Below are positions 26,724-36,012 of a stretch of 64,000 nucleotides of DNA, piece by piece. The notes beneath the pieces were generated by a model. That model had not been told where the DNA came from and searched no databases. It worked only from the letters and a program-made list of their open reading frames with translations. How positions within the stretch are numbered: position 1 is the first letter of the stretch; every line of letters starts with the position of its first letter. This DNA comes from Methanofollis aquaemaris. Its GTDB lineage: Archaea; Halobacteriota; Methanomicrobia; Methanomicrobiales; Methanofollaceae. Position numbers and translations under genes: made by a program. The DNA is taken from positions 2,392,561 to 2,456,560 of the forward strand of contig NZ_CP036172.1 in assembly GCF_017357525.1 (NCBI RefSeq), read 5' to 3'.

Positions 26724-27518
26724 TCACTCTTCCGCTTTCTTCGCCCACGGGAAGACGACCTTGCTGCCGGTGGCGTCCCGTGCATAGCGCCCGAACTCAG
26801 ACTCCAGGAGGTCGGCGCCGGTGAAGACGGGGCCGTCCCGGCAGACCCGGAGGCCGTGGGGGTCGGTGGCGCACGAGCCGCAGACCCCGATCCCGCACTT
26901 CATGTACCGGTGGAGCGAGAACTGGCCGCGGTCGGCGACGCCTGCCTTCTGGAGGCGTTCGAGCACCTTGAGCATCATGATCTCGGGGCCGCAGACGCAG
27001 ATGTGGTCGTACGCCTCCAGGTCGATCTCGTCCATCAGGTCGGTGACCACCCCGTGGTGGCCGGCCGTGCCGTCGTCGGTGGCGATCTTCAGGTTGGACG
27101 AGGCGTTGATCACCGGGGCGAAGAGGAGTTCGTCGGCGGTCCGCGCCCCCAGGAGGAAGGTGCTCACCTGCCCCTCCACCGCGAGGTGGAGGAGCGGAGC
27201 AGCCCCGACCCCGCCGCCGATGGCCAGGGTCTTGCCGCTCACCGTGAAGCCGTTGCCGAGCGGGCCGCGGATCCCGAGGGAGTCGCCGGGCCTGAGCAGA
27301 AACATCGCCGTCGTGGCGTCGCCGACCTGCTGGACCGTGATCGAGGTCGCCGAGGAGAGGGCCATCGGCACCTCGTCGACGCCGGGCACCCAGACCATCA
27401 CGAACTGGCCGGGCGAGGAGGGGATCGCTGGCTCGAAGTAGAAGGTCCGCACCGACGGCGTCTCCTCGACGACCGCCTTGACCGTCACCCGCACCGGGAG
27501 CATCGGGAGGTCAGGCAT
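26724..27518 (-). CDS. pyrK: Dihydroorotate dehydrogenase electron-transfer subunit
   Basis: 264 residues of the ferredoxin-reductase-like family. The FAD-binding region includes GQFVMVWVPGVDEVPMALSS. The nucleotide-binding region is IGGGVGAAPLLHLA with CGPEIMMLKVLERL. A C-terminal 2Fe-2S site is CGIGVCGSCATDPHGLRVCR (C-x4-C-x2-C, then C). It passes electrons from the dihydroorotate dehydrogenase PyrD to its acceptor. The start overlaps the end of pyrD by 8 bp, so the two are coupled. The length is typical. Confidence 0.93.
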   Translation of the reverse strand: MPDLPMLPVRVTVKAVVEETPSVRTFYFEPAIPSSPGQFVMVWVPGVDEVPMALSSATSITVQQVGDATTAMFLLRPGDSLGIRGPLGNGFTVSGKTLAIGGGVGAAPLLHLAVEGQVSTFLLGARTADELLFAPVINASSNLKIATDDGTAGHHGVVTDLMDEIDLEAYDHICVCGPEIMMLKVLERLQKAGVADRGQFSLHRYMKCGIGVCGSCATDPHGLRVCRDGPVFTGADLLESEFGRYARDATGSKVVFPWAKKAEE

Positions 27519-28401
27519 GGTGCGCCACCCCCACGATCTCCTCGGCCGCCACCCCGTCGCCGGAGTACAGGCCGCGTGCGATCTGCTCGAAGACCCGCAC
27601 GTCGTCGACGACCGCGCTCCCGACCTCGACGGCCTGGGCGCCGGCCATCATCATCTCGACGACGTCGTTCGCCGTCGACACCCCGCCGCATCCGATGATC
27701 GGGATCGAGCAGGCCTCGTACAGGTCCCAGACGCACTTCACCGCGACCGGAAAGATCGCCTTGCCCGAGAGCCCGCCGCTCCGATACCCCAGGACCGGCC
27801 GGCGGAGTTCAGTGGAGATCCGCATCGCACGCACGGTATTGACCGCCACGATCGCGCTCGCCCCGCCCTTCTCGGCGGCCAGGCCGATGGTGGTGATGTC
27901 GGTGACATTCGGGGTGAGTTTCACCCAGACCGGCAGGCCGTGGGAGGCCACCGCCCGCGTGCACTCGAGCACCATCTCTGGGTCGGTCCCGATCGCCGCC
28001 CCGTACCCGGCGGCATGCGGGCAACTCACGTTCAGTTCAAAGCCGCGGGCCGTTTCGGCAAACCATCCGGCGACCTCCTTGAAGTCCTCCGGGTCTTTGC
28101 CATAGATGCTCACGACTACGGGATCGTCTTTGAGGGGCTCGATCTCACCCACAAACTCCTTCGAGGGATTGGGCAGGCCCATCGCGTTGAGCAGCCCGCC
28201 CTCGGTCCTGACCAGGCAGGGACCGTGGTGGCCGGGGTTGGGCTCGGGGCCGATGGACTTGGTGACCACGCCGCCCGCCCCGAGCCTGAGCATCCGCCCG
28301 AGGGACGCACCGGTCGTCCCGAGCACCCCGGCCGCGAGGAGGAGATGGTTGTGAAGAGCGACCCCGCCGACCGTTATTTCGCCAGGTTGGAGGGTAATCA
28401 T
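27511..28401 (-). CDS. pyrD: Dihydroorotate dehydrogenase, catalytic subunit (class 1B)
   Basis: 296 residues, MITLQPGEITVGGVALHNHL..., an FMN-binding TIM barrel. GFELNVSCPHAAGYG carries the Asn/Cys active-site segment of class 1B enzymes, and GCGGVSTANDVVEMMMAGAQ is the phosphate-binding end. It oxidises dihydroorotate to orotate in pyrimidine synthesis together with PyrK. The start at 28401 was chosen over longer frames because it begins the conserved LQPGEITVGG and sits about 20 nt from an A+T-rich promoter core, suggesting a leaderless message. Divergent from mdh. Confidence 0.95.
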   Translation of the reverse strand: MITLQPGEITVGGVALHNHLLLAAGVLGTTGASLGRMLRLGAGGVVTKSIGPEPNPGHHGPCLVRTEGGLLNAMGLPNPSKEFVGEIEPLKDDPVVVSIYGKDPEDFKEVAGWFAETARGFELNVSCPHAAGYGAAIGTDPEMVLECTRAVASHGLPVWVKLTPNVTDITTIGLAAEKGGASAIVAVNTVRAMRISTELRRPVLGYRSGGLSGKAIFPVAVKCVWDLYEACSIPIIGCGGVSTANDVVEMMMAGAQAVEVGSAVVDDVRVFEQIARGLYSGDGVAAEEIVGVAHHA

Positions 28402-28420
28402 CCAGAAGAGATTGCGGTTA

Positions 28421-28430
28421 TTTATTATTA
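28421..28430. promoter_or_regulatory. Shared A+T core of the divergent pyrD/mdh promoters
   Basis: TTTATTATTA lies about 20 nt from each start codon (pyrD 28401, mdh 28452) in a 50-bp gap. At archaeal TATA-to-start distances both messages would be leaderless or nearly so. Confidence 0.45.
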
Positions 28431-28451
28431 GCATACCCATAGAGAGATCAT

Positions 28452-29318
28452 ATGAGCAGCCTCGCAGTGATCGGAACCGGCCGGGTCGGGGGTGAAGTCG
28501 CATTTCTCGCCGCAGCATTGGGTCTTGCGGACGAACTCATACTCTGCGACGCCGTCAAGCCCCTTGAACGCGCGCAGGTCCTTGATATCAGTCATGCCGC
28601 CTATGATGTTACCATCGAGACCGATCCCGCCCTCCTGAGGGACGCGGACGTCTGTATCTTCACCGCGGGACGGCCGCGGACCCCTGACGTGAAGACCAGG
28701 GCCGACCTCCTCACCGTCAACCTCCCGGTCATCGACGACTGTTGCCGGGCATTGAGAGGGTTTGGGGGCGTCCTGATCACGGTCACCAACCCGATGGACG
28801 TGAACAACTTCCTCTTCTCCCGCTGCCTCGACCTCGAGCCCTCCCGGTGCGTCGGGTTCGGCGGCCAGCTCGACAGCGCCAGGTTCGCCCTCAGGCTCGC
28901 GAAGGAGGGGATCGCGGGCGGGCCGGCCTTTATCCTCGGCGAGCACGGGGAACACCAGGTTCCGGTCTTCTCCAGGCTCGGGACCGGGGTGCCGGTCGAG
29001 AAGCGCGAGGCGGTGCTCACCGCCCTCCGCGGCGCGAGCATGGAAGTGATCAAGGGCAAGGGCGGCACGGCCTTCGGTCCTGCGGCCCATATCACGAGGC
29101 TTGCCGAGACGGTCCTCAGCGACCGGCGGGACGAGGTCGTCCCGTGCTCGTGCATCGTCGACGGGGAGTATGGTCTCTCCGGTCTTTCCATCGGTCTCCC
29201 TGCCAGGGTCGGGCGCGATGGGGTTGAGGAGATCGTCGAGTGGGATCTCGACGAATGGGAGACGGCCAAACTGAACGAGGCCGCCGGCTTCATCAAGAAA
29301 CTCTGCAGGGACGCGTAA
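28452..29318 (+). CDS. mdh: Malate dehydrogenase (lactate/malate dehydrogenase family)
   Basis: 288 residues. The NAD(P) loop is LAVIGTGRVGGEVAF; AGRPRTPDVKTRADLL covers the mobile loop with arginines; TVTNPMDVNNFLF follows; and the catalytic histidine is in ILGEHGEHQVPVFS. The family interconverts malate and oxaloacetate. The loop arginine in GRPR(T) favours malate over lactate, but this is inference. The C-terminal helix SKxxEAAGFIKKL-type end is present (KLNEAAGFIKKLC). Its stop overlaps the polymerase start (TAATG), an unusual metabolic/replication pairing. Confidence 0.88.
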   Translation: MSSLAVIGTGRVGGEVAFLAAALGLADELILCDAVKPLERAQVLDISHAAYDVTIETDPALLRDADVCIFTAGRPRTPDVKTRADLLTVNLPVIDDCCRALRGFGGVLITVTNPMDVNNFLFSRCLDLEPSRCVGFGGQLDSARFALRLAKEGIAGGPAFILGEHGEHQVPVFSRLGTGVPVEKREAVLTALRGASMEVIKGKGGTAFGPAAHITRLAETVLSDRRDEVVPCSCIVDGEYGLSGLSIGLPARVGRDGVEEIVEWDLDEWETAKLNEAAGFIKKLCRDA

Positions 29319-31765
29319 TGACCGAGAAACAGGCGACGCTCTTTGGCCCGGAGGCCGGGGCGGGGGGGATCAGGTGTGCGATCAACCAGGTGGAATACGA
29401 CAACATCTCGGGCGTCGGCCCGGTCATCCACGTCTTCGGGCGGGAACCGGACGGTCGGGCGGTCCATATCCAGGTGACCGGGTTTCGGCCGTACTTCTAT
29501 GCTCCGGCCGATGAGGTAGCTGAAACCTCCCTCCCTCCCCAGGTGACCGGGCAGGACGAAGAGGTGTACCGCTCCATCAAGGGCGAGGCGCTGACCAGGC
29601 TGTACACCAACAGACCGACCGACGTCCGTGATCTTCGCGGCGAATTCACCCGCCACTATGAGGCCGACATCCCGTTTGCGACGCGGTACCTCATCGATAC
29701 CGGGCTGACCGGCGGTCTTGAGGCCCCGACCGAGGTCGTCGAACACACCGGGGTGGCGCCGGCCGAGGTCGACGCCCCGGCCCGTCTCTGTTTCATCGAT
29801 ATCGAGTGCGAGGACGAGCGCGGCTTTCCCGAGACCGAGCGGGATGCGATCACCTGCATCACCTGCTGGGACTCTTTCGAGCGGGACTACACCACCTTCC
29901 TCTATCTTGCGGACGGGACACCCGCCTCCTTCTCCGAGGCCTGGGAGAAGAAGAACGGCCACCTCTGGAAAGGGGACGCCCGGCATACCGTATGCCCATA
30001 CGAGACCGAGGAGGGGATGCTCCACGCCTTTGTCGCCTATATCAGGGACCGCGACCCCGACATCCTCTCTGGCTGGAACTTCACCGACTTCGACCTCCCC
30101 TACATCGTCCACCGGATGAGCGCCCTCGGGCTCAGGCCCAACGACCTCTCCAGGCTCCCGGGCGCGACCGAGCGGACCGCGGTGCGGGGCCGGGCGGTCT
30201 TCGACCTCCTCACCGCCTACCGGAAACTCCAGCCAGGTCAGAAGGAGTCGTACCGCCTCGACGCCGTCGCCGCCGACGAGGTCGGGGAGCGGAAGGTCCG
30301 CTACACCGGGACGGTCAGCGACCTCTGGCGGGACGACCCCGAGCGGCTCGTCGAGTACAACTGCACTGATGTCGAACTCTGCGTCAAGATCAACGAGAAA
30401 AACGACATCGTCGATTTCTACCGGATGATATCGAGGTACGTCGGCGTACCCCTCGACCGAACCCTCAACTCATCCAATGTCATCGACATCTACATCCTGC
30501 GCAAGGCCCACGGCCGTTTCGTCCTTCCCTCGAAGGGGCATGTCCTGGCCGACGAGTTCGAGGGCGCCACGGTCTTTGAACCGACGCTTGGCGTGAAGGA
30601 GAACGTGGTGGTCCTCGACCTCAAGTCCCTGTACCCGATGGCGATGATGACCATCAACGCCTCCCCCGAGACGAAGGATCCGGCCGGAGAACTGAAGGCC
30701 CCCAACGGCGTGCGGTTCAAGCGGAGCCCTGACGGGTTGACCAGGACGATCATCTCCGAACTGATGGCAGAGCGCGATTCGATCAAGGCGCGCCGCAACG
30801 AGCACCCGTACGGCTCGCCCGAGTACCGCCTCCTCGACCTCCAGCAGGGGGTCATCAAGGTGATCATGAACACCTACTACGGGGTCTCAGGCTACTCGCG
30901 CTTCAGGCTGTACGACCGGGAGATCGGGGCCGCGGTCACCTCGGTGGGCCGGGCGATCATCGGGCACACGCGCGACGTCATCACCGGAATGGGCTACGAG
31001 GTGCTGTACGGCGACACCGACTCGTGCATGGTCGAACTCCCGCAGGCCCCCCTGGAGGAGACGATCGCACGGGCCCGCGAGATCGAGGCGCGCCTCAACG
31101 AGAGTTACGAGGCGTTTGCGAAAGAAGCCCTCAACGCCGACCGGAACTACTTCTCCATCAAGTTCGAGAAGGTCTATGCCCGCTTCTTCCAGGCCGGCAA
31201 GAAGAAGCGGTACGCCGGTCACCTGGTCTGGAAGGAGGGGGTCGAGGCCGACACCGTCGACATCGTCGGGTTCGAGATGCGGCGCAGCGACTCGCCGCAG
31301 GTCACCCGCGAGGTGCAGGAGCAGGTGATCGCCATGATCCTCAGGGGCGCCCCGCTCTCCGAGGTGAAGACCTATCTCGGCGAGGTGATCAGGACGTACC
31401 GCCGGGGTGGGTACTCCATGGACGAGGCCGGGATCCCCGGCGGGATCGGGAAGGCGCTCGATGACTACGAGACGAAGGACGCCCATATCAGGGGTGCGAT
31501 CTACTCGAACACCTATCTGGGCACCGACTTCAAGCGCGGGAGCAAACCCAAACGGATCTATATCAAACAGGTGACCTGCAAATATCCCCAGACCGACGTG
31601 GTCGCCTTCGAGTACGCCGACCAGGTGCCCCCCGAGTTCGTCGTCGACTGGGAGACGATGCTTGAGAAGACGATCAAGCAACCGATCGCCAGGATCATCG
31701 AGCCCCTGGGATGGACCTGGACCGACGTCGATCCTTCGAGGACGACGCTCTTCGACTTTGCGTGA
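29318..31765 (+). CDS. polB: DNA polymerase family B
   Basis: 815 residues from ATG 29318. The exonuclease motif I FIDIECED is near residue 157, and SGWNFTDFDLPYIV is Exo II. Polymerase motif A is DLKSLYPMAMM near residue 435, and motif C is YGDTDSCMV near residue 565 with both catalytic aspartates. KxxxNTYYGVSGYSR is motif B. It is the replicative or repair polymerase with 3'-5' proofreading. A frame reaching further upstream is only mdh in another phase. No intein is visible in motifs A-C. DUF1294 follows after 9 nt. Confidence 0.96.
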   Translation: MTEKQATLFGPEAGAGGIRCAINQVEYDNISGVGPVIHVFGREPDGRAVHIQVTGFRPYFYAPADEVAETSLPPQVTGQDEEVYRSIKGEALTRLYTNRPTDVRDLRGEFTRHYEADIPFATRYLIDTGLTGGLEAPTEVVEHTGVAPAEVDAPARLCFIDIECEDERGFPETERDAITCITCWDSFERDYTTFLYLADGTPASFSEAWEKKNGHLWKGDARHTVCPYETEEGMLHAFVAYIRDRDPDILSGWNFTDFDLPYIVHRMSALGLRPNDLSRLPGATERTAVRGRAVFDLLTAYRKLQPGQKESYRLDAVAADEVGERKVRYTGTVSDLWRDDPERLVEYNCTDVELCVKINEKNDIVDFYRMISRYVGVPLDRTLNSSNVIDIYILRKAHGRFVLPSKGHVLADEFEGATVFEPTLGVKENVVVLDLKSLYPMAMMTINASPETKDPAGELKAPNGVRFKRSPDGLTRTIISELMAERDSIKARRNEHPYGSPEYRLLDLQQGVIKVIMNTYYGVSGYSRFRLYDREIGAAVTSVGRAIIGHTRDVITGMGYEVLYGDTDSCMVELPQAPLEETIARAREIEARLNESYEAFAKEALNADRNYFSIKFEKVYARFFQAGKKKRYAGHLVWKEGVEADTVDIVGFEMRRSDSPQVTREVQEQVIAMILRGAPLSEVKTYLGEVIRTYRRGGYSMDEAGIPGGIGKALDDYETKDAHIRGAIYSNTYLGTDFKRGSKPKRIYIKQVTCKYPQTDVVAFEYADQVPPEFVVDWETMLEKTIKQPIARIIEPLGWTWTDVDPSRTTLFDFA

Positions 31766-31774
31766 GGAGAGAGG

Positions 31775-32056
31775 ATGGAAGGTACCGTTCCGCTCCTCGC
31801 GCTCTACCTGCTCCTGAACCTCGGCGCCGCGTCCGTCTTCTGGAATGACAAGAGAAAGGCGCGGGCCGGCCGGTGGCGGACCTCCGAGAATCTGCTCCTC
31901 GTTGTCGCCTTCCTGGGGCCGTTCGGGGCCTGGTGGGCGATGCGGCGGTTCAGGCACAAGACGCAGAAACCGAAGTTCAAACTGGTGCCGGCCTTCCTGT
32001 TCGTTCATCTGGCGGCGGCCGTCGGGCTCCTGTACCTTGTGCTGAGCGGGATCTGA
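31775..32056 (+). CDS. DUF1294 small membrane protein
   Basis: 93 residues with three hydrophobic stretches (LLALYLLLNLGAASVFW, LLLVVAFLGPFGAWWAM, AFLFVHLAAAVGLLYLVL) and the DUF1294 signature RHKTQKPKF. The gene starts 9 nt after polB behind a GGAGAGAGG-like ribosome site, so it is probably translated from the same message. The biochemical role of DUF1294 is unknown. Confidence 0.85.
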   Translation: MEGTVPLLALYLLLNLGAASVFWNDKRKARAGRWRTSENLLLVVAFLGPFGAWWAMRRFRHKTQKPKFKLVPAFLFVHLAAAVGLLYLVLSGI

Positions 32057-32288
32057 TCCTGCGGCATGTCGGGCCTGGCGGTCCTCACTCACGCCTCCAT
32101 CTGCCCGGAGGTGCGCCCGCCGGTGCGCGCTTGCCCCGTTTCCCGACTTTCTGCACACTCGTCATCGTCGTGGTTTTCCGGCGCTACGGCTCCTTTTCCT
32201 TGGTTGGGTGGTGGAGATCTCTTTTTTGCCCCTGCGTCTCCATCCGATATTCTCAAAAAACCTCGGGGAAAATAGTACTGGTCGCCTG

Positions 32289-33905
32289 ATGAGCATAGAA
32301 GTCCTGATTATCCTGCTGTACCTCGCCCTGATGCTTGCTATTGGCTTTTTTGTCCAGCGCCGGGGCGCGGTCGAGACCTCGAAGGGATACCTGGTTGCAA
32401 ACCGGAATATCGGTCCTGTTCTGATTGGGGGAACACTCTTCGCCACCTTCTGGGGAGGGGGCACCCTTCTCGGCGGGGCGGGGGCGGCGTACGACGGCCA
32501 TCTCCTTGCCACCATCGCCGATCCCTGGGCCTCGGGTATAACGCTTCTCCTGATGGCGGTGTTCTTCGTCACCATCCTGCGGAAGATGAAGATCGCCTCG
32601 CTGGGGGAGATGTACTATCTCCGGTACGGGATGAAAGGCTCGCTGGTTGCGTCCTTCCTCTCCCTGCCCACTCTTATCTTCTGGACCTCGGTCCAGATCC
32701 TGGCCATCGGCAAGATCCTCAACGTCCTCATCGGCCTCCCTGCCGTGGAGAGCGCGGTCTTTGCCGGGCTGATCGTGATCATCTACACCTATCTGGGCGG
32801 GATGCTCGCGGTGATCATCACCGACAACATCCAGATGGTCCTGATCCTCCTCGGCCTCGCCGTCCTGATACCGACCGGCATCTCCTATGCCGGCGGCATC
32901 GAGGCCATCGCGGCCAACACCCCGGCTGACTTCTGGTCGATCCTCCCCGACGACGCCTCGCCGAGCGGGATCGGGTGGACTTTCACCGGGATCATGGCCT
33001 GGTTTGCGGCCTGGTGCGGGATGGGCCTGGGGAGCCTGGCCTCCCTGGACATCTCGCAGCGGGTCTTCTGCGCACGGGACGATAAAGCGGCCAGGCAGGG
33101 TCTCCTCTTCGGGACCGGGCTGTACTGGGTCGCGGGCCTCGGCCCCATCGTCCTCGGTCTGGTCGGGATCGTGATGGTGAACAACGGGCTCATCGACGGG
33201 GCGGTGCTGGCTCAGGACCCCGAACTGATCGTCCCCTATCTCGCCAAGACCCTCCTCTCCCCCTGGATGATGGCCCTCTTCGTCGGGTCGCTGGTGGCGG
33301 CGATCATGTCCACCGCGAGTTCGGCGATCTTCGCGGCCGCGGCGGTCATCTCGACCAACTTCATCCATGGCTCGGTCTCGGACCATGTGCACCATGAGAA
33401 GAGGGTGCTGCGGATCACCAGGGCCCTGGTCGTCGCCATCGGTCTGCTCTGCATCGGGATCAGTTTCACCGCCACGGGAGTCTACGACCTGATGATCTTC
33501 GGGTTCACCCTCCTCTTTGCCTGCCTCTTCTGGACGGTGGTCTGCGGGCTCTTCTGGAAGCGGGCGAACGCCCCCGGAGCGATCGCCTCGATGCTCTCCG
33601 GGTTCTTCACCACCCTCGCCGGGATCGCCGCCCTTTCTCTTCAGGAGGGGGCGTTCACGCTCGTCCCGCCCGACAACGAGTGGACGGTCTTCTTCACCTT
33701 CGTCCCGACGGTGGTGGCCGGGGCGGCGATGTTCGTCGTCTCGCACCTGACGCAGACCTCCCACCCGCCGGTGCCGCTCAGGGATACCGACGGGCAGGTG
33801 CTGAAATGGCCCGAACTTGCCGAGCAGCCGGTGATCGTCAGGCGGGAGCCCGACGGCGTACCGGTGGCGGCGGCGGCCGCGCAACCGGTTCCTGAGGAGG
33901 AGTGA
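32289..33905 (+). CDS. Sodium:solute symporter family protein
   Basis: 538 residues with about 12-13 membrane segments. TLFATFWGGGTLLGGAGAAY and LASLDISQRVFCARDDKAAR match the SSS (sodium/pantothenate/proline symporter) family. MSTASSAIFAAAAVISTNF corresponds to the Na2-site helix. It should drive uptake of an organic solute with sodium. The substrate cannot be told from sequence; proline, pantothenate and acetate-type carriers share this layout. ATG 32289 was chosen because the first helix begins right after it. The cytoplasmic tail is Ala/Pro-rich. A T-tract follows the stop at 33916. Confidence 0.88.
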   Translation: MSIEVLIILLYLALMLAIGFFVQRRGAVETSKGYLVANRNIGPVLIGGTLFATFWGGGTLLGGAGAAYDGHLLATIADPWASGITLLLMAVFFVTILRKMKIASLGEMYYLRYGMKGSLVASFLSLPTLIFWTSVQILAIGKILNVLIGLPAVESAVFAGLIVIIYTYLGGMLAVIITDNIQMVLILLGLAVLIPTGISYAGGIEAIAANTPADFWSILPDDASPSGIGWTFTGIMAWFAAWCGMGLGSLASLDISQRVFCARDDKAARQGLLFGTGLYWVAGLGPIVLGLVGIVMVNNGLIDGAVLAQDPELIVPYLAKTLLSPWMMALFVGSLVAAIMSTASSAIFAAAAVISTNFIHGSVSDHVHHEKRVLRITRALVVAIGLLCIGISFTATGVYDLMIFGFTLLFACLFWTVVCGLFWKRANAPGAIASMLSGFFTTLAGIAALSLQEGAFTLVPPDNEWTVFFTFVPTVVAGAAMFVVSHLTQTSHPPVPLRDTDGQVLKWPELAEQPVIVRREPDGVPVAAAAAQPVPEEE

Positions 33906-33933
33906 CCCCTCTCCCTTTTTTTACCCGACCGCG

Positions 33934-35667
33934 TCAGCAGAGGATGAGGCTCCCCGTGCCGACGGCGTTTTCGTCGCCCTTGCTGCAGGAGATATTCCAG
34001 CGGTACGTGCCCGGTCCCTCAGGTTCCAGCCAGAACATGATCTCTCGTGTCTGCGAGTCATCGAGGACCGGTATGTCGTAGAAGCGATACCCCGTATCCC
34101 GGCCGTCGGGGCCGTCCACCCGGAACGCTGCCGTCTGCAGGAGGGCATCCGTGGTATCCGTATACGTGCACCCCACCACGATGTGATAGCGCTCGCCAGG
34201 ATTGTAATTATAGGTGTACGTGCGGGCCGCCGCAGAACAGGCGACCCCTCCGGTCTCGTCGACCTGTAAGAGTCCTCCGTCGAGGTCCACCAAACTGAAC
34301 CTCTCCAGGGTGAATGCGGCCCGCTCGGTCCCGATGACCGCCTCGTCGGTTCTATATGCCACGACCGTGAAGGTGTGCGGCCCCGGGACCGGAACCACAG
34401 CGTGATCGTTGTCGAGGTTCCGGATCAGGATCCCGTCGAGGTAACCGTCGACCCGGGCAACCTCTTCTGGTCGTTCGATGCTGTAGGCGAGCGGGATGGC
34501 GGTAAAGGTGAAGCGGACGACGTCTCTCGGACCGTCCGCCCATGGGATGGCGACGGCGCTGCCCGAAATGGCCGGCGGCTCGACCTCCCATCCCTCCCCG
34601 GTGGCCGTCGCAACGGCCCTGGTCCCCTCGCGCCCGTGGGTAACCGCCTGCACCGTGTGAGGGCCTTCCGGGAGGGTGACCGAGCCCGAGGGGAGCACCC
34701 CGAGGCTGGTGCCGTCCACGATCACCTCGACCGGCGCATCGCCCGGTCCGGTGAAGACGATCGTCCCGTTCTCGATCCTGAGATCGATCTCGGGCGACGG
34801 ATCGCCGGTGGCCGCGTCGGTCCCCGCGATCGTCCCTGCGACGATCCGTGCGCACTCCGCGGCAAGCGTGTAGTTGAGGCGTTCGGGCCGGTCGTCCGGA
34901 GTGTGCATGATCTGGCGACTGTCCTCCTCATAGATCAGGACTGCCGGTATCCTGGCGGCACGGAAGGTATGGTCGTCCCCGCGTGCGAGGTTCAGGAGGG
35001 GCATCGTCGTCTCCTCCAGGCACGCCGACGGCGGGAACGTCCCGAGGATCCACCGGTGCTGGGGGAGCGCCGTGACCTGCAGACGATCCCCGGAGGCCAC
35101 GCAATCGAGGTTTATCGCGAGGACGATCCGGTCGTGGAGGTCAGGGTTGTCGGCCAGCCACCGCCTGCTCCCTTCAAGCCCGGTCTCCTCCCCGCCGAAG
35201 GCGATGAAGTATACGGACCGGTTCAGGGAAATGTCTTCGAGGATTCTGGAGACCTCGATCATCGTGGCCACGCCCGCGGCGTTGTCGTCGGCGCCGGGCA
35301 TCTCCGGACCGGTGGTATCGTAGTGGGCGCATATGACGACGATCTCGTCGGTCGCCCCCTCTCTGACGCCGATGATGCTCGATGAGAGGCTGAGTTGGGG
35401 ATCAAAATAACAACCGGCATACGCAAACCTCCCGGTGCCGACCGATAACCCGCGCTCCTTCATCGCCCCGGCGATGTAGGTCGCCGCCGCGACCCGCTCT
35501 TCAGATCCTGAAGCCCGCTCGAAGGTGCAGAGGTCGTAGGTCATCTGCTCGATCTTCTTGGGGTCTGGTGCCGGGATATCAAGAGCGGCCGCCGGGCATG
35601 CCAGGGCAATCCCGACAAGCATGATCAGAATGACGGTAACGGCCCCCTGTCTCGATAGGTGTTGCAT
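33934..35667 (-). CDS. Exported M28-family zinc peptidase
   Basis: 577 residues with a signal peptide (VTVILIMLVGIALACPAAA). The M28 zinc ligands are all visible: VICAHYDTTG (H115), GADDNAAG (D127), FGGEETGLEGS (catalytic/ligand E159-E160), AINLDCVASGD (D187) and RQIMHTPDDRPE. These are aminopeptidase- or carboxypeptidase-like enzymes that work outside the cell. The C-terminal 300 residues are beta-rich, PEGA-like modules (VEVIVDGTSLGVLPSGSVTL, ARVDGYLDGILIRNLDNDHA) that may bind the envelope. Stand-alone gene. Confidence 0.88.
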   Translation of the reverse strand: MQHLSRQGAVTVILIMLVGIALACPAAALDIPAPDPKKIEQMTYDLCTFERASGSEERVAAATYIAGAMKERGLSVGTGRFAYAGCYFDPQLSLSSSIIGVREGATDEIVVICAHYDTTGPEMPGADDNAAGVATMIEVSRILEDISLNRSVYFIAFGGEETGLEGSRRWLADNPDLHDRIVLAINLDCVASGDRLQVTALPQHRWILGTFPPSACLEETTMPLLNLARGDDHTFRAARIPAVLIYEEDSRQIMHTPDDRPERLNYTLAAECARIVAGTIAGTDAATGDPSPEIDLRIENGTIVFTGPGDAPVEVIVDGTSLGVLPSGSVTLPEGPHTVQAVTHGREGTRAVATATGEGWEVEPPAISGSAVAIPWADGPRDVVRFTFTAIPLAYSIERPEEVARVDGYLDGILIRNLDNDHAVVPVPGPHTFTVVAYRTDEAVIGTERAAFTLERFSLVDLDGGLLQVDETGGVACSAAARTYTYNYNPGERYHIVVGCTYTDTTDALLQTAAFRVDGPDGRDTGYRFYDIPVLDDSQTREIMFWLEPEGPGTYRWNISCSKGDENAVGTGSLILC

Positions 35668-36012
35668 GACTCATCTCCTCGTCTGCGGGCAGCATCGGCA
35701 CGGCCGTTGCCATGACAGGGAGTTTGTCTCCGGGGTATATGTGATCTCTGAGGCTGGAGGCTAGATGTCGGTCAGAAGAGCGCCTGCACGCCGTGGTTGG
35801 GAGATGCAGGGGCCGAAAGAATTGACCATGCTCCTCGCGGCATGGCGGCGGGGAGATCATGAAGAGGATGATGGCGTTCCCGACATTCTCTTCACGCAAG
35901 GAGAGGGAACTCTCGTTCAACTGCATCGCGTTGGCGACATTTTGTCCTTGACGTGCCACTAGAGGGGATTTGATGAGGTCGAATCCCCATTTAAATCTAT
36001 AGAGCCGTTTTT
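35668..36012. other. Intergenic region, nothing recognised
   Basis: 345 bp between the TolB-like stop and the M28 peptidase start. No coding frame of merit, repeat or RNA was seen. The promoter of the peptidase must lie here. Confidence 0.4.

Noticed and set aside
32253-33884. A 543-codon open frame opposite the sodium:solute symporter
   Set aside because: The product is Arg/Asp/His-rich without any motif; the plus strand encodes a normal multi-helix carrier.
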